Of a stretch of 64,000 nt of DNA, positions 24,240 to 34,033 are shown in pieces. The translations under genes were made by a program, and so were the position numbers. Position 1 is the stretch's first letter. Each line of letters opens with the position of its first letter. The notes under the pieces are model-generated. The model was not told the origin of the DNA. It did not search any database and worked only from the letters and a program-made list of their open reading frames with translations. The DNA lies in contig JALEFZ010000088.1 in the NCBI GenBank assembly GCA_022760475.1, forward strand, positions 248,001 through 312,000, given 5' to 3'. Source of the DNA: Bacteroidia bacterium (GTDB taxonomy: Bacteria > Bacteroidota > Bacteroidia > J057).

Positions 24240-26297
24240 ATGCACCACTACTTTAAGTTTACCATAAGAATTTTCATCCTCGCCTTTTTCACTACAGGAA
24301 TGTGTTGGGCACAGGATCATGTCCTTTTAATGGATGAATTTATCAAGGCCAGACCTCATTGGAAGGTTCGCCAGGGCAAATATACCCTTGAAGAAGGCTG
24401 GATGAGCATGATAGAAAGCGATCTTACCCGAAGAAATGTACATGCCATTGAGCAATACCTGAATAATGCCGAAGATTTCTCTATTTCAACCTCCATTATT
24501 CCTCAGAAAAGCATGGGAGCCGCAAGTTATGGGATTGTGTTTGGAGGGAATGAAGATTTAAGCTCTTACTATGCCTTTGAGATAAATGCCGAAGGCTTTG
24601 CGAGAATTATGGATGTTCAGAATGGAAAAGAGAAGGTTTACCGCAGTTGGGCGAAAAATCGCAAAATCAAGGGCATTGGGGAAGAACACCAGCTTACTTT
24701 ACAAAAAATAGGCAAGGGGCTTTATTTTCGAGTAAATGAAAAGGAGTTATTCCGGATTGACCTGCCGCCGATTTATGGATTTTTTCAAGGATTGACCTCA
24801 TATGGCTCTTGTGAAATCAAGATTGATTATTATGAAATTGTTCACCCTCCGGTTCGCTTTTTACAATTGGGGGGGACCTGGCCTGATGCTGTGAGGCTCC
24901 ACCTGGATACTACAGTAAATACATCCATGGATGAAACCCATCCTTTAGGCGACCCTCGCCGAGCCAGGTTTTACTTCAGCCGAGAGGAAAATATCTACGA
25001 AACCCATTTGTCTGATTCAGGCTGGGTCGCTGGCATGCCTTTGGAGCCAGGATTTAACAATGTGAAGTTCAACCGCATTTCGAGTTTTTCAGAAGGGGGC
25101 AATAAGATGATCCTGGGAAATGATTATGGTGAAAATGCCCAAAAGCTGGGTTTTTCCATAAGAGAGAAGGACAATTGGGGGAAAATTACCCAACTGAGCA
25201 GCCCTCCGATTATTCCAGAGACCGATACTCCGATTGACTGGTTTCTATCCAAGGATGAAAAGACCCTTCTTTTTAGCGCGGATCTTCCTGGAGGCTATGG
25301 CAATACCGACATTTATGCCTGCTTTTGGGAGGAGGACTCCTGGTCAAAACCAGTGAACCTTGGCCCCGCCATCAATACCTTCGCAGAAGAATATAGCCCC
25401 TATCTCAAAGAGGATGGGAAGACGCTTTTCTTTGGGTCTAATGGCAAGGCAGGCTATGGAGGAGGAGATCTATACAAAAGCTCAAGGCAATCAAATACCT
25501 GGAGAAAGTGGAGTTATCCCGAAAATCTGGGGGGGGGGATCAATTCACCTGGCTGGGATAGAGACTTCTTCCCGCATCCCATGGAACTACGAACTTATTA
25601 CATGGCTAGTCAGGATAGTTTTGGAGGAAATTATGACATCTACAAGGTCAAAATACCCTTCGACCTGGAAGCACAGCCGGTCCTAAAAGTATTCGGAGAT
25701 GTGTATTTGGAGGGTACGGACACAGAACTTGAAGCCCATGTTCAGGCATGGCGCATAGGTGCTGGAATTGCCAAAGAGGCAGAGGCAGATACCGAATATG
25801 GTCGTTATGGGATGCTCCTCGAATTGGGACAGGCCTATCAAATCTATGCCTTGAAACTGGGTTACTACCCCATCATTGATACCATTGATGCAAGGGCTTT
25901 TTCCAGTTACCGAGAAATAAGGAAAGACCTTTACCTGAAAAAACTGGAGCCTGGAGTCATCGTTACCCTTCAGCAATTATTTTTTGTAAGGGGAAAAGCA
26001 GAGTTGCTGCCAGAATCTTATCCCGAACTCAATCGGCTCCTTCAGTTGATGCAGACTAGGCCACGGCTAAAAATTGAAATTCATGGACATACCGATAACA
26101 TCGGCAGCCCCAACCAACTAAAAAGATTATCTGAGCAACGTGCAGCCAGGGTAATGGAGTACTTGATCAATAACCGCATATCCCCAGGGAGGTTGTCAAG
26201 TAAGGGCTTTGGGGCAGATAGGCCTATCGCTCCTAATGAAAACCCAATCACCAGGGCACTGAATCGACGTGTTGAATTCCTGATCCTTAGTCAATAA
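24240..26297 (+). CDS. OmpA-family protein with PD40 repeats (PorE-like architecture)
   Basis: The 685-residue protein has a signal peptide (cleavage after CWA near residue 23). Residues about 25-210 resemble a concanavalin-like sandwich, 330-480 carry PD40/WD40-like repeats (LLFSADLPGGYGNTDIY, LFFGSNGKAGYGGGDLY), 485-570 look like a carboxypeptidase regulatory domain, and 576-685 are an OmpA peptidoglycan-binding domain with HGHTDNIGS and LSEQRAARVMEYL. PorE of the type IX system has a related layout, but this one has no TPR region, so identity is uncertain. A G10 tract lies in the PD40 region. It ends 9 bp from the convergent symporter gene. Confidence 0.8.
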   Translation: MHHYFKFTIRIFILAFFTTGMCWAQDHVLLMDEFIKARPHWKVRQGKYTLEEGWMSMIESDLTRRNVHAIEQYLNNAEDFSISTSIIPQKSMGAASYGIVFGGNEDLSSYYAFEINAEGFARIMDVQNGKEKVYRSWAKNRKIKGIGEEHQLTLQKIGKGLYFRVNEKELFRIDLPPIYGFFQGLTSYGSCEIKIDYYEIVHPPVRFLQLGGTWPDAVRLHLDTTVNTSMDETHPLGDPRRARFYFSREENIYETHLSDSGWVAGMPLEPGFNNVKFNRISSFSEGGNKMILGNDYGENAQKLGFSIREKDNWGKITQLSSPPIIPETDTPIDWFLSKDEKTLLFSADLPGGYGNTDIYACFWEEDSWSKPVNLGPAINTFAEEYSPYLKEDGKTLFFGSNGKAGYGGGDLYKSSRQSNTWRKWSYPENLGGGINSPGWDRDFFPHPMELRTYYMASQDSFGGNYDIYKVKIPFDLEAQPVLKVFGDVYLEGTDTELEAHVQAWRIGAGIAKEAEADTEYGRYGMLLELGQAYQIYALKLGYYPIIDTIDARAFSSYREIRKDLYLKKLEPGVIVTLQQLFFVRGKAELLPESYPELNRLLQLMQTRPRLKIEIHGHTDNIGSPNQLKRLSEQRAARVMEYLINNRISPGRLSSKGFGADRPIAPNENPITRALNRRVEFLILSQ
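25529..25538 (+). repeat. Homopolymeric G10 tract inside the OmpA-family gene
   Basis: Ten consecutive G residues encode part of the LGGGI segment. The reading frame is open as given. A one-base slip would truncate the protein before its OmpA domain. A shorter G7 tract lies at 24869-24875 in the same gene. Confidence 0.9.
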
Positions 26298-26306
26298 TCT
26301 CAATTT

Positions 26307-27833
26307 CTATTGCTTGTTGTCTTTCTTGGAAATTAACAGCAAGCCCAGGAATGTTAATAATCCATTGACAATGACTATCTCAAATCCAAAGGTATAACCT
26401 ATGGATGGGCTGAAATAATTTATTACGTAGCTCAAAATTGGCGCAACGAATGCAACAAGAGGGACAAAGAAATCATTAACCTTATAGTCGGTATAAATTC
26501 CGAAAGCATACATTCCCAACAATGGTCCATAGGTGTAGCCAGCAGCTTTAAAAATCCCCCAAATTACAGCTCCTTCCTCCAGATAATTGAATATCATGAT
26601 GACAATGAATAATAAGGACGAAAAGCCTATATGAACAATTTGTCTGATCCTGATTTTAGCCTCTTCGTTATCTCGATCTTCAAAATCCAAAAGGTCTACA
26701 CAAAATGAGGTAGTCAATGCGGTAAGTGCCGAGTCAGCACTTGAGTATGCCGCTGCAATCACTCCTAGTATGAAAACAATTCCAGCCAGTGGCCCAAGGT
26801 AATTGAGTGCAAGCATGGGAAAGAGTTCGTCTGTCTTGCTACATTCCATGATGCCCGTGACTGGATCTTTGATCATAATACCTGAACAGTCTACCCCTTC
26901 AGCTGGAAATTCGACAAGACCCATCTGGGAACCATAGACATAAAGCAGCGTCCCCAGAGAAAGGAAGAGGATATTGGCAAATACCAGGGCGATAGAGAAC
27001 CACATCATGTTCTTCTGAGCATCTTTTAAGGTTCTGATGGTCAGGTTTTTTTGCATCATATCCTGGTCGAGGCCTGTCATGACTATGGCCATTGCCGCCC
27101 CACTAAAAAACTGCTTGAAGAAGTTGTTTCCCGGTGCAAAATCCCATTCCCAAACCTTTGTCAAAGATGAGTCCGAATAAGTAGAAATTAGTTCTTGCAA
27201 CTCTGTCCCCAGTTGGTTCCAGATCAGATATACCGTAAGACCTGCTGACAACAGCATAAACAAAGTCTGCAAAGTATCTGTCCATACCACTGTTTTGATT
27301 CCACCCCTGAAGGTGTAGAGGTAAATAAGCGCAATGGAGATTAGTACCGTCCCTTGAAATGGCAAGCCAAACTGATCAAAAATAGCCAGTTGAAGAACAA
27401 GTGCAATCAGGTATAAACGAAGACTTGCCCCAATCACCCTGGATATGAGGAAGAGTATGGCTCCGGTTTTATAGGAAAACTCTCCAAATCGACTTTTGAG
27501 ATAACCGTAAATGGAAATCAGTTTTAAGCGGTAGTAGAGAGGCATCAAGACCAAAGCGATTACTGCATACCCAAGCAGGTAGCCCAAGACCATTTGAAAA
27601 TATAGCCAGCCACTAGTCCCTACGGCACCCGGCACAGAAATGAAGGTAACGCCCGAGAGGGTAGCCCCAATCATCCCAAAAGCCACTACATACCATGGGG
27701 AGTTTTTGTTCCCTGCAAAAAAGGTATTTCCGTCAGCATTTCTTCCTGTGAAGTAGGAGATCAAAAAAAGGATACCAAAATATCCTAAAATAACTACCAG
27801 GGCTGTTGTCGCGTCCATAAGCAATTCATTCAA
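26307..27833 (-). CDS. Sodium:solute symporter (SSS family)
   Basis: The 508-residue inner-membrane transporter has about 13 hydrophobic segments and the SSS hallmarks: the N-terminal AGNKNSPWYVVAFGMIGATLSG segment with the first sodium-site region, SVPGAVGTSGWLYFQ, YTFRGGIKTVVWTD, and MTGLDQDMMQKNL. Substrate (sugar, nucleoside, sialic acid or amino acid) cannot be inferred from neighbours. It lies 56 bp downstream of the DUF2851 gene on the same strand, so the two may be co-transcribed. An alternative start is the Met at residue 6. Confidence 0.88.
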   Translation of the reverse strand: MNELLMDATTALVVILGYFGILFLISYFTGRNADGNTFFAGNKNSPWYVVAFGMIGATLSGVTFISVPGAVGTSGWLYFQMVLGYLLGYAVIALVLMPLYYRLKLISIYGYLKSRFGEFSYKTGAILFLISRVIGASLRLYLIALVLQLAIFDQFGLPFQGTVLISIALIYLYTFRGGIKTVVWTDTLQTLFMLLSAGLTVYLIWNQLGTELQELISTYSDSSLTKVWEWDFAPGNNFFKQFFSGAAMAIVMTGLDQDMMQKNLTIRTLKDAQKNMMWFSIALVFANILFLSLGTLLYVYGSQMGLVEFPAEGVDCSGIMIKDPVTGIMECSKTDELFPMLALNYLGPLAGIVFILGVIAAAYSSADSALTALTTSFCVDLLDFEDRDNEEAKIRIRQIVHIGFSSLLFIVIMIFNYLEEGAVIWGIFKAAGYTYGPLLGMYAFGIYTDYKVNDFFVPLVAFVAPILSYVINYFSPSIGYTFGFEIVIVNGLLTFLGLLLISKKDNKQ

Positions 27834-27889
27834 AGAGGAAATTTACAAGGATTCAAGGAATTCTCTTAGTGGCTTTATGAGTTTTTGCC

Positions 27890-29179
27890 CTAGGGTTTAA
27901 TGATTCTTTGGCCAATTTCACATTCCAAACATCTTTTTTCCAGGCAAAAAGACTTCGCCAATCTGATGATACCTTGTGAGTGGATGGCATTTTCGTTCGG
28001 AAAGCCTTGCCCAGCCCACTTTCGAGTGATCCGATTATTTTCAGGTGAAAGGGCTGCCAATTGATTCACACTTGCTTCGATGATTGCTCGCCTTCCATGA
28101 TGCTTTAAGTACAAAAAGGAGAGTGGGCCCAGTACGTTTACCAATAGCCTTTCTTTCAACTGAATGCCTATCCTTCTTGGCTGTTCTTTCCCCTTTTCCT
28201 CACCAAAACGGATATGTGATTCCCAATAGTTACCTGCCTTGATTTCAAGTGCGAATAGGTCATCCCAATTTTCAGGAAAGAGCAAGTCTTCAATGGCTGA
28301 AAACTGGTGGATGAGATTGGCGAGTTGTGAGATTCTGATGGTAGGAAAAGAAGCCGGATGCATCCTCAAAAACTTGATGGGAGGTAGAGCTACTGCCTTT
28401 AGCTTATGCTTTATCTTCAGGAAACTCCACTCATTTTTTAATACTATTCGATAATCATCAGCCTTATCACCTTCAAGCAAACCGAGGGCTCCAAAGAAAA
28501 GCGCTTCAAGCTGTAAAACTTGATTGGCATACTGCTTGACTAGCCTGAAGGGCAAAAAATCGGCCATTTGAGCAAAACTTCCTCCGTTGACGCTCCCTCC
28601 CAGGCATTTTGCAAGAGCTTCCCATAAGATCTGAGACCAATTTTGTTGTTTATCCTTAAGCTGATGGTTAAAAACTTCAACTTTGGATCGAAATCTTGCA
28701 ATCCCATGCCTTTCCAGCATTGCCTTTTTATCTGTATTACTTACCTGCTCCAGGTAGAAATTGCAAGGGATTTTGTTGTCGGAAAGACGCAACTGGTCAT
28801 ATTTATGCCATAATGTTTCTTTAATATGTGGCTTTAGGACAAGTTCAGGTATTTCTGTCCCATCCTGCCTAAGTGCAGGGACATTATTACTCTCAAAAAC
28901 CACATGAAGGATACATGAATTGTAATGAGGATCAAGGTGATGCCGATGTCGATACCAATCCTGGCTATGGAGATGGATCTCTACCTGTCCATGGTGAAAA
29001 ACCTCATCAATTTGAATTTTTGCGTTCAAAAAGTCAGGGCCCTGATTCAGGTTCAGGATTCCAGGCTTCAGGATTTGTAAATCTTGATTGTCAGAGCTTA
29101 GCAATCCCTTCGGTGGCAGGTAACGCTTCTCCCATACATAATGAAGAAAGCCCTCCGAAGGTGGGTATAATTGTTTCAT
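27890..29179 (-). CDS. DUF2851 family protein
   Basis: The 429-residue cytoplasmic protein matches the DUF2851 family, which is widespread in Bacteroidota. The start reads SEGFLHYVWEKRYL, followed by GPDFLNAKIQID, GQVEIHLHSQDW and HPHYNSCILHVVF-type segments. The GPDF...VEIHL pattern resembles a nuclease-like core. The C-terminus carries a Cys-rich CLEKRCLECEIG motif. No function is established. It is followed 56 bp later by the symporter gene. Confidence 0.85.
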   Translation of the reverse strand: MKQLYPPSEGFLHYVWEKRYLPPKGLLSSDNQDLQILKPGILNLNQGPDFLNAKIQIDEVFHHGQVEIHLHSQDWYRHRHHLDPHYNSCILHVVFESNNVPALRQDGTEIPELVLKPHIKETLWHKYDQLRLSDNKIPCNFYLEQVSNTDKKAMLERHGIARFRSKVEVFNHQLKDKQQNWSQILWEALAKCLGGSVNGGSFAQMADFLPFRLVKQYANQVLQLEALFFGALGLLEGDKADDYRIVLKNEWSFLKIKHKLKAVALPPIKFLRMHPASFPTIRISQLANLIHQFSAIEDLLFPENWDDLFALEIKAGNYWESHIRFGEEKGKEQPRRIGIQLKERLLVNVLGPLSFLYLKHHGRRAIIEASVNQLAALSPENNRITRKWAGQGFPNENAIHSQGIIRLAKSFCLEKRCLECEIGQRIIKP

Positions 29180-29446
29180 GATGTTGTGCTGTTGAACTAA
29201 ATACGTTTCAGAATTATAATTATTGAAATTTCATTCAGGAAAAGTTTTTATGGCTGATATACCTTACCTGACATCTTGCATTTTAATTTCAACTAAACAC
29301 TACCTTTTCTTCGTTTTATTCGTAACTAAACTAAGGATCAGATATTACCTGAAAAGCTAACACCTATCACTTTTACCAATTATAAACTGAAATTTTCAGA
29401 TGTAATTTTTATTGTCTAAAAGGAAGCAATCCCTCGTTACCAATCA

Positions 29447-31717
29447 ATGAAAAACCTAATACAAATCATATCAGCTATACGATTTTCTTTGCCTGTACGT
29501 CTTGTTGTCAGGCAAATCCGTCATCATAAAACGGTTTTATTGTTTTGGTTGGTCTTAATTGGGTTTCTGTCTGGGGCAATAGGTAAAAACCTTGGGGTGG
29601 CCTTCCTTTTTCTGGAGCCGGAGTACATGGGGGAGGAGAGTTTCTGGAGTCTCTTTCTAGTCGGTTCCGCCCTTGGAATGTTTCTGTTTGCCTATTCCAT
29701 TATCATTTATATCAATGAAAGTTACCGCTTTCATTTTCTTGCCTTCACCAATCATCCCTTTTTTACCCTTGCCTTCAATAACTTCATCATTCCTTCGATC
29801 TTCATCATATGGTATTATTATGACTTCATTTCCTACCACAATAGCCTGCACGGAGGATTTAACTTTGAAGTATTTGATAAAATATTGGGACTGACAACAG
29901 GAATCTTCTTCGTATTCTTGATATCTGCCACCTATTTCTTTGCCAATCGAACCATAGTTCACCGCTACAGCCGAAAACTGGAGAAGGGCATTGCTCAAAG
30001 TAGCAAACACAATCGGAAGGTGATCATCAGTAAGGCAAAGGAAAGTTTCAAAGACAAACAACGAGCTGACAGCTATTTAGTCCCTTTTCGTGCATTCAAA
30101 GTTAATAGCGAAATGTATGGAGACTTCCGCCAGGTCATCAAGGTCTTGAATCAGCACCATGGAAAACTGCTATTGTTTCAGGTTTTTGTATTCCTGATGA
30201 TCGCAGTTTTGGGATTTTTGGAAGGAAATGTCTGGTTTCAAATACCAGCTGGAGCTACCGTATTGTTGATTTTCTCTCTTGGTCTCATGGTCATGGGGGC
30301 ATTGAGGTTTTGGTTCCGTCAGTCCAGTATCCTCACTGTGGCTGTTGCCATGGTCATTTTTCTTGCCTACAACGAAATGGATCTGTTTAAGACCGAAAAT
30401 CAGGCATTTGGAATGAACTACGAAACCGAAGAGGCACTTTATACCCACGAAGCCCTTCATCAGCTACAAAAGCAGGAGTATCACATCCAGGATAAACAAG
30501 CTGCCATCCGCCAATTGGACAATTGGAAAGCTGCCTATCAGGCAAAATATGGGACAGAGGAAAAACCAAGAGCAGTATTGGTAACTGCATCAGGGGGTGG
30601 TCTGAGATCTGCATTCTGGACCTTTCGAGTTTTACAATGCCTCGACAGCATATCTCATGGAAGAATGACTGACGAAATGAGGTTTATGTCAGGCGCTTCA
30701 GGAGGAACTTTCGGCTTGGCCTACTTCCGTGAGCTTTACATGAGAAGACAAATGGGGGAAATTGATTCATTGATGAACCCCAGGTTTCAGGAAAATATCT
30801 CCCAGGATATCCTCAACAGGATTATTTTCAAGAAATTTACAGACTTGATTTTACCCAACAGGAAGGTGTCTTTCGGCAACAACAAATATGACTGGGAGAC
30901 TGGTTATTCCTTTGACCAACAGATATCCCAGAACCTACCAGAACTCGCCCAAAGGAGATTGGGAGATTACGCTGAATATGAAGAACTTGGGAAGATACCC
31001 CTATTGGTGTTATCTCCCACTATCCTCAATCAGGGCAGGCAATTGTTTATTTCTTCTTCCCCCATTTCTTATCTGACCAAGCCCAATCAGGTTTCCAATC
31101 AATTTGAGACAAGGTCTAAGGGCATTGAGTTTCGCAGGATGTTCAAGGATCAGGAAGCAGATTCCTTGTGGATGATTACAGCTTTAAGGATGAATGCGAC
31201 CTTCCCACTGGTATTGCCTGTGGTAGAACTGCCCAGCAAACCACGCATGGAAATCATGGATGCAGGAGCCATTGACAACTATGGGACTACCACGGCCATG
31301 AAGTATCTGTTTGAAATGAAGGAATGGTTTGCTGAAAATACCTCCAGCATCGTCTATGTACAGATTCGTGATAATGTAAGGGAGGACCCCATCAAAAAGA
31401 ACTCAAAGAAAGATATCCTGAATGAGTTTCTAACTCCGCTTGGTGGAGGGGTGTATTCGATGGCTCAGGCCAAGGATTTGGGGAGTGATTTCCTCCTGGA
31501 ATTTTTAGATGAGTGGTATCCTGGAATCATTGAGGTAGTACCTGTGGTTTATCCCAAGGAGATTGAGCGAGACCCTGCATCACTCAGTTGGCATTTGACC
31601 CTGAGAGAAAAAAGGAACATAGAGAAGAGTCTATTTCTGACCTATAATCAGCAATCATTTTTGGCGGTTTCAGAGCTTTATAAATCTCACCTGTTGGCCA
31701 AAATTAAAAAAGACTAG
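29447..31717 (+). CDS. Membrane-anchored patatin-like phospholipase
   Basis: The 756-residue protein has about five to six transmembrane helices between residues 25 and 305, then a cytoplasmic patatin domain. The oxyanion loop is SGGGLRS, the nucleophile is Ser418 in GASGG and the dyad Asp is Asp605 in DAGAIDN. Patatins hydrolyse phospholipid acyl esters. The membrane-domain fusion suggests a role in remodelling inner-membrane lipids. The gene stands alone with 267 bp of AT-rich DNA upstream. Confidence 0.85.
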   Translation: MKNLIQIISAIRFSLPVRLVVRQIRHHKTVLLFWLVLIGFLSGAIGKNLGVAFLFLEPEYMGEESFWSLFLVGSALGMFLFAYSIIIYINESYRFHFLAFTNHPFFTLAFNNFIIPSIFIIWYYYDFISYHNSLHGGFNFEVFDKILGLTTGIFFVFLISATYFFANRTIVHRYSRKLEKGIAQSSKHNRKVIISKAKESFKDKQRADSYLVPFRAFKVNSEMYGDFRQVIKVLNQHHGKLLLFQVFVFLMIAVLGFLEGNVWFQIPAGATVLLIFSLGLMVMGALRFWFRQSSILTVAVAMVIFLAYNEMDLFKTENQAFGMNYETEEALYTHEALHQLQKQEYHIQDKQAAIRQLDNWKAAYQAKYGTEEKPRAVLVTASGGGLRSAFWTFRVLQCLDSISHGRMTDEMRFMSGASGGTFGLAYFRELYMRRQMGEIDSLMNPRFQENISQDILNRIIFKKFTDLILPNRKVSFGNNKYDWETGYSFDQQISQNLPELAQRRLGDYAEYEELGKIPLLVLSPTILNQGRQLFISSSPISYLTKPNQVSNQFETRSKGIEFRRMFKDQEADSLWMITALRMNATFPLVLPVVELPSKPRMEIMDAGAIDNYGTTTAMKYLFEMKEWFAENTSSIVYVQIRDNVREDPIKKNSKKDILNEFLTPLGGGVYSMAQAKDLGSDFLLEFLDEWYPGIIEVVPVVYPKEIERDPASLSWHLTLREKRNIEKSLFLTYNQQSFLAVSELYKSHLLAKIKKD

Positions 31718-32087
31718 AAAGACTTCTTCGAAAGAAATTTGAAGAGGCAAGTCCCTAAGTGAAAAGTTTAGCTTTGTTTCTTCTCGGGTTATATACTGGT
31801 TCGCATGATGATTTAACAATCCAATGTTTTTCTATATATAAAGGTTTCTATACTTTAAAACCCATGGGGCCATGGGGTGGTTTTATTGTGTAAAAAAGAC
31901 ACTTACAAACCTCAAAAGGCCTTTTAGGTATCAAAATGAGGCTAAAAGCGAGTCTATCTAAAGTTAAATATTGATATTTTTCCATATTTTGAATTTCCCC
32001 ATTTTTGTAGGATGGAAGTTTTTTTTGTCTTATATTGATTTTAATCACTTTTCTTTTCGATCATAACAGCAAGAACGCTGTAGCTTA
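31718..32087. other. AT-rich spacer before the cox region
   Basis: No supportable gene is present. An imperfect inverted repeat around 31857-31884 (AAAACCCATGG pairing with CCATGGGG...GGTTTT, with a bulge, followed by TTTTATTG) may end the patatin transcript. Promoters for the cox cluster probably lie in the rest, but no consensus element stands out. Confidence 0.4.
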
Positions 32088-32567
32088 ATGAGAAGGACTT
32101 ATACTACTTGCAAATGCGCCAAAAAGGGGCCTGGGAAACGTATATCTTCACTTTTCCCAACGGTAGGTGGCTTTATATTAGCCATTTTGCCGAAATGTCC
32201 TTTTTGTGTCCTTGCATATACCAGCGCCCTCAGTCTGTGTGGCAGTACCCAACTTCATTACCCTGTTTGGGCATCCTGGATTTCCCTCTCATTTGCTTTG
32301 CTTACCCTCTTTTTTGTTTTGTACAACTACAAAGGCACAAAGACTATTCTTTCTGCTTCCATTGTCAGCATCGGTTGCCTTCTAATCGTGTGGGCAGAAC
32401 TCAATACGGGTTCTTTATATGACTATTATGCTGGGACTTCGCTGGTTTTGTTGGGGGTATGGATCAATGGAAGTTTGTTTCATTTTCTGAAGAAGGGGAT
32501 GGCCTTTTTTCACAAGAGTTTAGGAATAAAAAAAATCATCAGGCCTCTAGAGCCGGGTGATACTTGA
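32088..32567 (+). CDS. Small Cys-rich membrane protein upstream of cox genes
   Basis: The 159-residue protein has about four transmembrane segments. Cysteines lie at 8 and 10 (CxC), 37 and 40 (PKCPFC at the start of the first helix) and 51 (SLCG). The CPFC-in-membrane arrangement recalls small MerC/MerT-like metal-handling membrane proteins, but I do not recognise a named family. It ends 22 bp before coxM on the same strand and could be the first gene of the operon. Copper handling for the Mo-Cu enzyme is a speculation from location and Cys content only. Confidence 0.6.
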   Translation: MRRTYTTCKCAKKGPGKRISSLFPTVGGFILAILPKCPFCVLAYTSALSLCGSTQLHYPVWASWISLSFALLTLFFVLYNYKGTKTILSASIVSIGCLLIVWAELNTGSLYDYYAGTSLVLLGVWINGSLFHFLKKGMAFFHKSLGIKKIIRPLEPGDT

Positions 32568-32589
32568 ATAATTTTTAACCAATAATCAC

Positions 32590-33465
32590 ATGATACCAGC
32601 TCCATTTGACTATTCAGCACCGGGGAGTCTGGAAGAAGCTATTAGCCTTTTGAAGGAACATGGCGATGACGCCAAAATCCTGGCTGGAGGCCATAGCTTG
32701 ATTCCCATGATGAAACTCAGGCTTGCTGAACCAGAGCATCTGATAGACATCAACAACATTCCCGGATTGTCCTACGTGAAGGAAGAGGACGGAAAATTGA
32801 AAATTGGCGCACTAACCACAGAAACAGAATTGGAATATTCTGCTGCTGCTGAAGGAAGGTTCCCCATTTTCAAAGATGTAAGTAAGCTAATTGCAGACCC
32901 CCAAGTTCGAAACCTGGGTACCATAGGAGGTAACATCGCTCATGGAGATGCTGCAAATGACCACCCTGCTGTGATGATGGCCTTGAATGCAGAAGTTGAG
33001 ATCACAGGAGAAAATGGAGCCCGAATGGTTGGAATCGATGATTTCTTCTTTGGTTTCTACATGACTGCTGTGCAGCCAAATGAGATCCTTACTGGGATTC
33101 AGTTTCCCCTTCCACCCAAGGGAACGGGAAATGCCTACCACAAATTGGAAAGGAAGGTGGGAGACTACGCCACTGCCGGAGTAGCCGTCCAGATTTCTGT
33201 AGATTCCAATAATGTGTGCACAAATGTAGGTATTGGCCTGACCAATGTTAATCCCAAGCCTCTAAGAGCCAAAAGGTCTGAAGATCATTTGAAAGGCAAA
33301 GTCCTCAGCCCGGACTTGATCCAGGAAGCTGCCCAAATGGCTTCTGAAGATTGTAGCCCTTCGCCTGACTTAAGGGGAAGTGAGGAATACAAGCGTGCCA
33401 TGGTGGGGGTATTGACCAAGCGCATGATCAACAAAGCCCTCGAAAGAGCGAAAGCTGACTACTAA
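32590..33465 (+). CDS. coxM: Aerobic CO dehydrogenase medium subunit (FAD-binding)
   Basis: The 291-residue flavoprotein passes electrons from the iron-sulfur subunit to the acceptor. The two FAD-binding motifs are AGGHSLIPM at residues 32-40 and [16 protein letters not shown] beginning at about 111, both typical of CoxM (CutM) proteins. The C-terminal CO-dehydrogenase flavoprotein domain is complete. It opens a tight run of co-directional genes in the order M-S-L, which is the order of form I carbon monoxide dehydrogenases; form II relatives are commonly S-L-M. Confidence 0.9.
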   Translation: MIPAPFDYSAPGSLEEAISLLKEHGDDAKILAGGHSLIPMMKLRLAEPEHLIDINNIPGLSYVKEEDGKLKIGALTTETELEYSAAAEGRFPIFKDVSKLIADPQVRNLGTIGGNIAHGDAANDHPAVMMALNAEVEITGENGARMVGIDDFFFGFYMTAVQPNEILTGIQFPLPPKGTGNAYHKLERKVGDYATAGVAVQISVDSNNVCTNVGIGLTNVNPKPLRAKRSEDHLKGKVLSPDLIQEAAQMASEDCSPSPDLRGSEEYKRAMVGVLTKRMINKALERAKADY

Positions 33466-33499
33466 TCATTGGACAACACTACTATTCAAAAGAAATTTT

Positions 33500-34000
33500 A
33501 TGAAAAATATAACCGTCAAAATCAACGGGGAAGAGAAAACCCTTGACATAGAGCCCAGGCTCTTGCTGGTTCATTTGATCAGAGAGAATCTGAGCATGAC
33601 AGGTACACATATTGGTTGTGATACTTCTAGTTGCGGGGCATGTACTGTATTGCTGGATGGTAAATCTGTGAAATCTTGTACTGTTCTGGCAGTTCAGGCC
33701 CATGGAAAAGAAATTACCACCATTGAAGGCATCGCTGCACCTGGTGAAATGCACCCCCTCCAAGAGGGTTTCAAGGAGAATCACGGTCTTCACTGCGGTT
33801 TTTGTACACCGGGCATGATCATGCGAGGGATGGAACTCCTCGAAAGAAACCCCAATCCTACAGAAGATGAAATTCGTTGGGGTATCTCCGGCAACCTATG
33901 CCGTTGCACAGGCTACAACAACATCGTAAAGGCTATTCAGTATGCCGGTGCCAAAATGCGCGGTGATGAATTGCCTGATACAGAGCCTGAATTTGTATAA
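33500..34000 (+). CDS. coxS: Aerobic CO dehydrogenase small subunit (2x [2Fe-2S])
   Basis: This 166-residue subunit carries two clusters. The plant-type ferredoxin cluster ligands are Cys40, Cys45, Cys48 and Cys60 (CDTSSCGAC). The proximal cluster ligands are Cys99, Cys102, Cys134 and Cys136 (CGFC and CRC). All eight are present, so the electron path from molybdenum to FAD is intact. The gene starts 34 bp after coxM and ends 33 bp before coxL. Confidence 0.93.
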   Translation: MKNITVKINGEEKTLDIEPRLLLVHLIRENLSMTGTHIGCDTSSCGACTVLLDGKSVKSCTVLAVQAHGKEITTIEGIAAPGEMHPLQEGFKENHGLHCGFCTPGMIMRGMELLERNPNPTEDEIRWGISGNLCRCTGYNNIVKAIQYAGAKMRGDELPDTEPEFV

Positions 34001-34033
34001 TTTTTTTCACTGAAGCATTAAGATCTATTCAAT

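Noticed and set aside
24240-26297. Firm naming of the OmpA/PD40 protein as PorE
   Set aside because: No TPR region is present and no other T9SS component genes are adjacent, so only the architecture is noted.
28873-29181. Plus-strand open frame within the DUF2851 gene
   Set aside because: It is the antisense shadow of a conserved gene and has no independent support.
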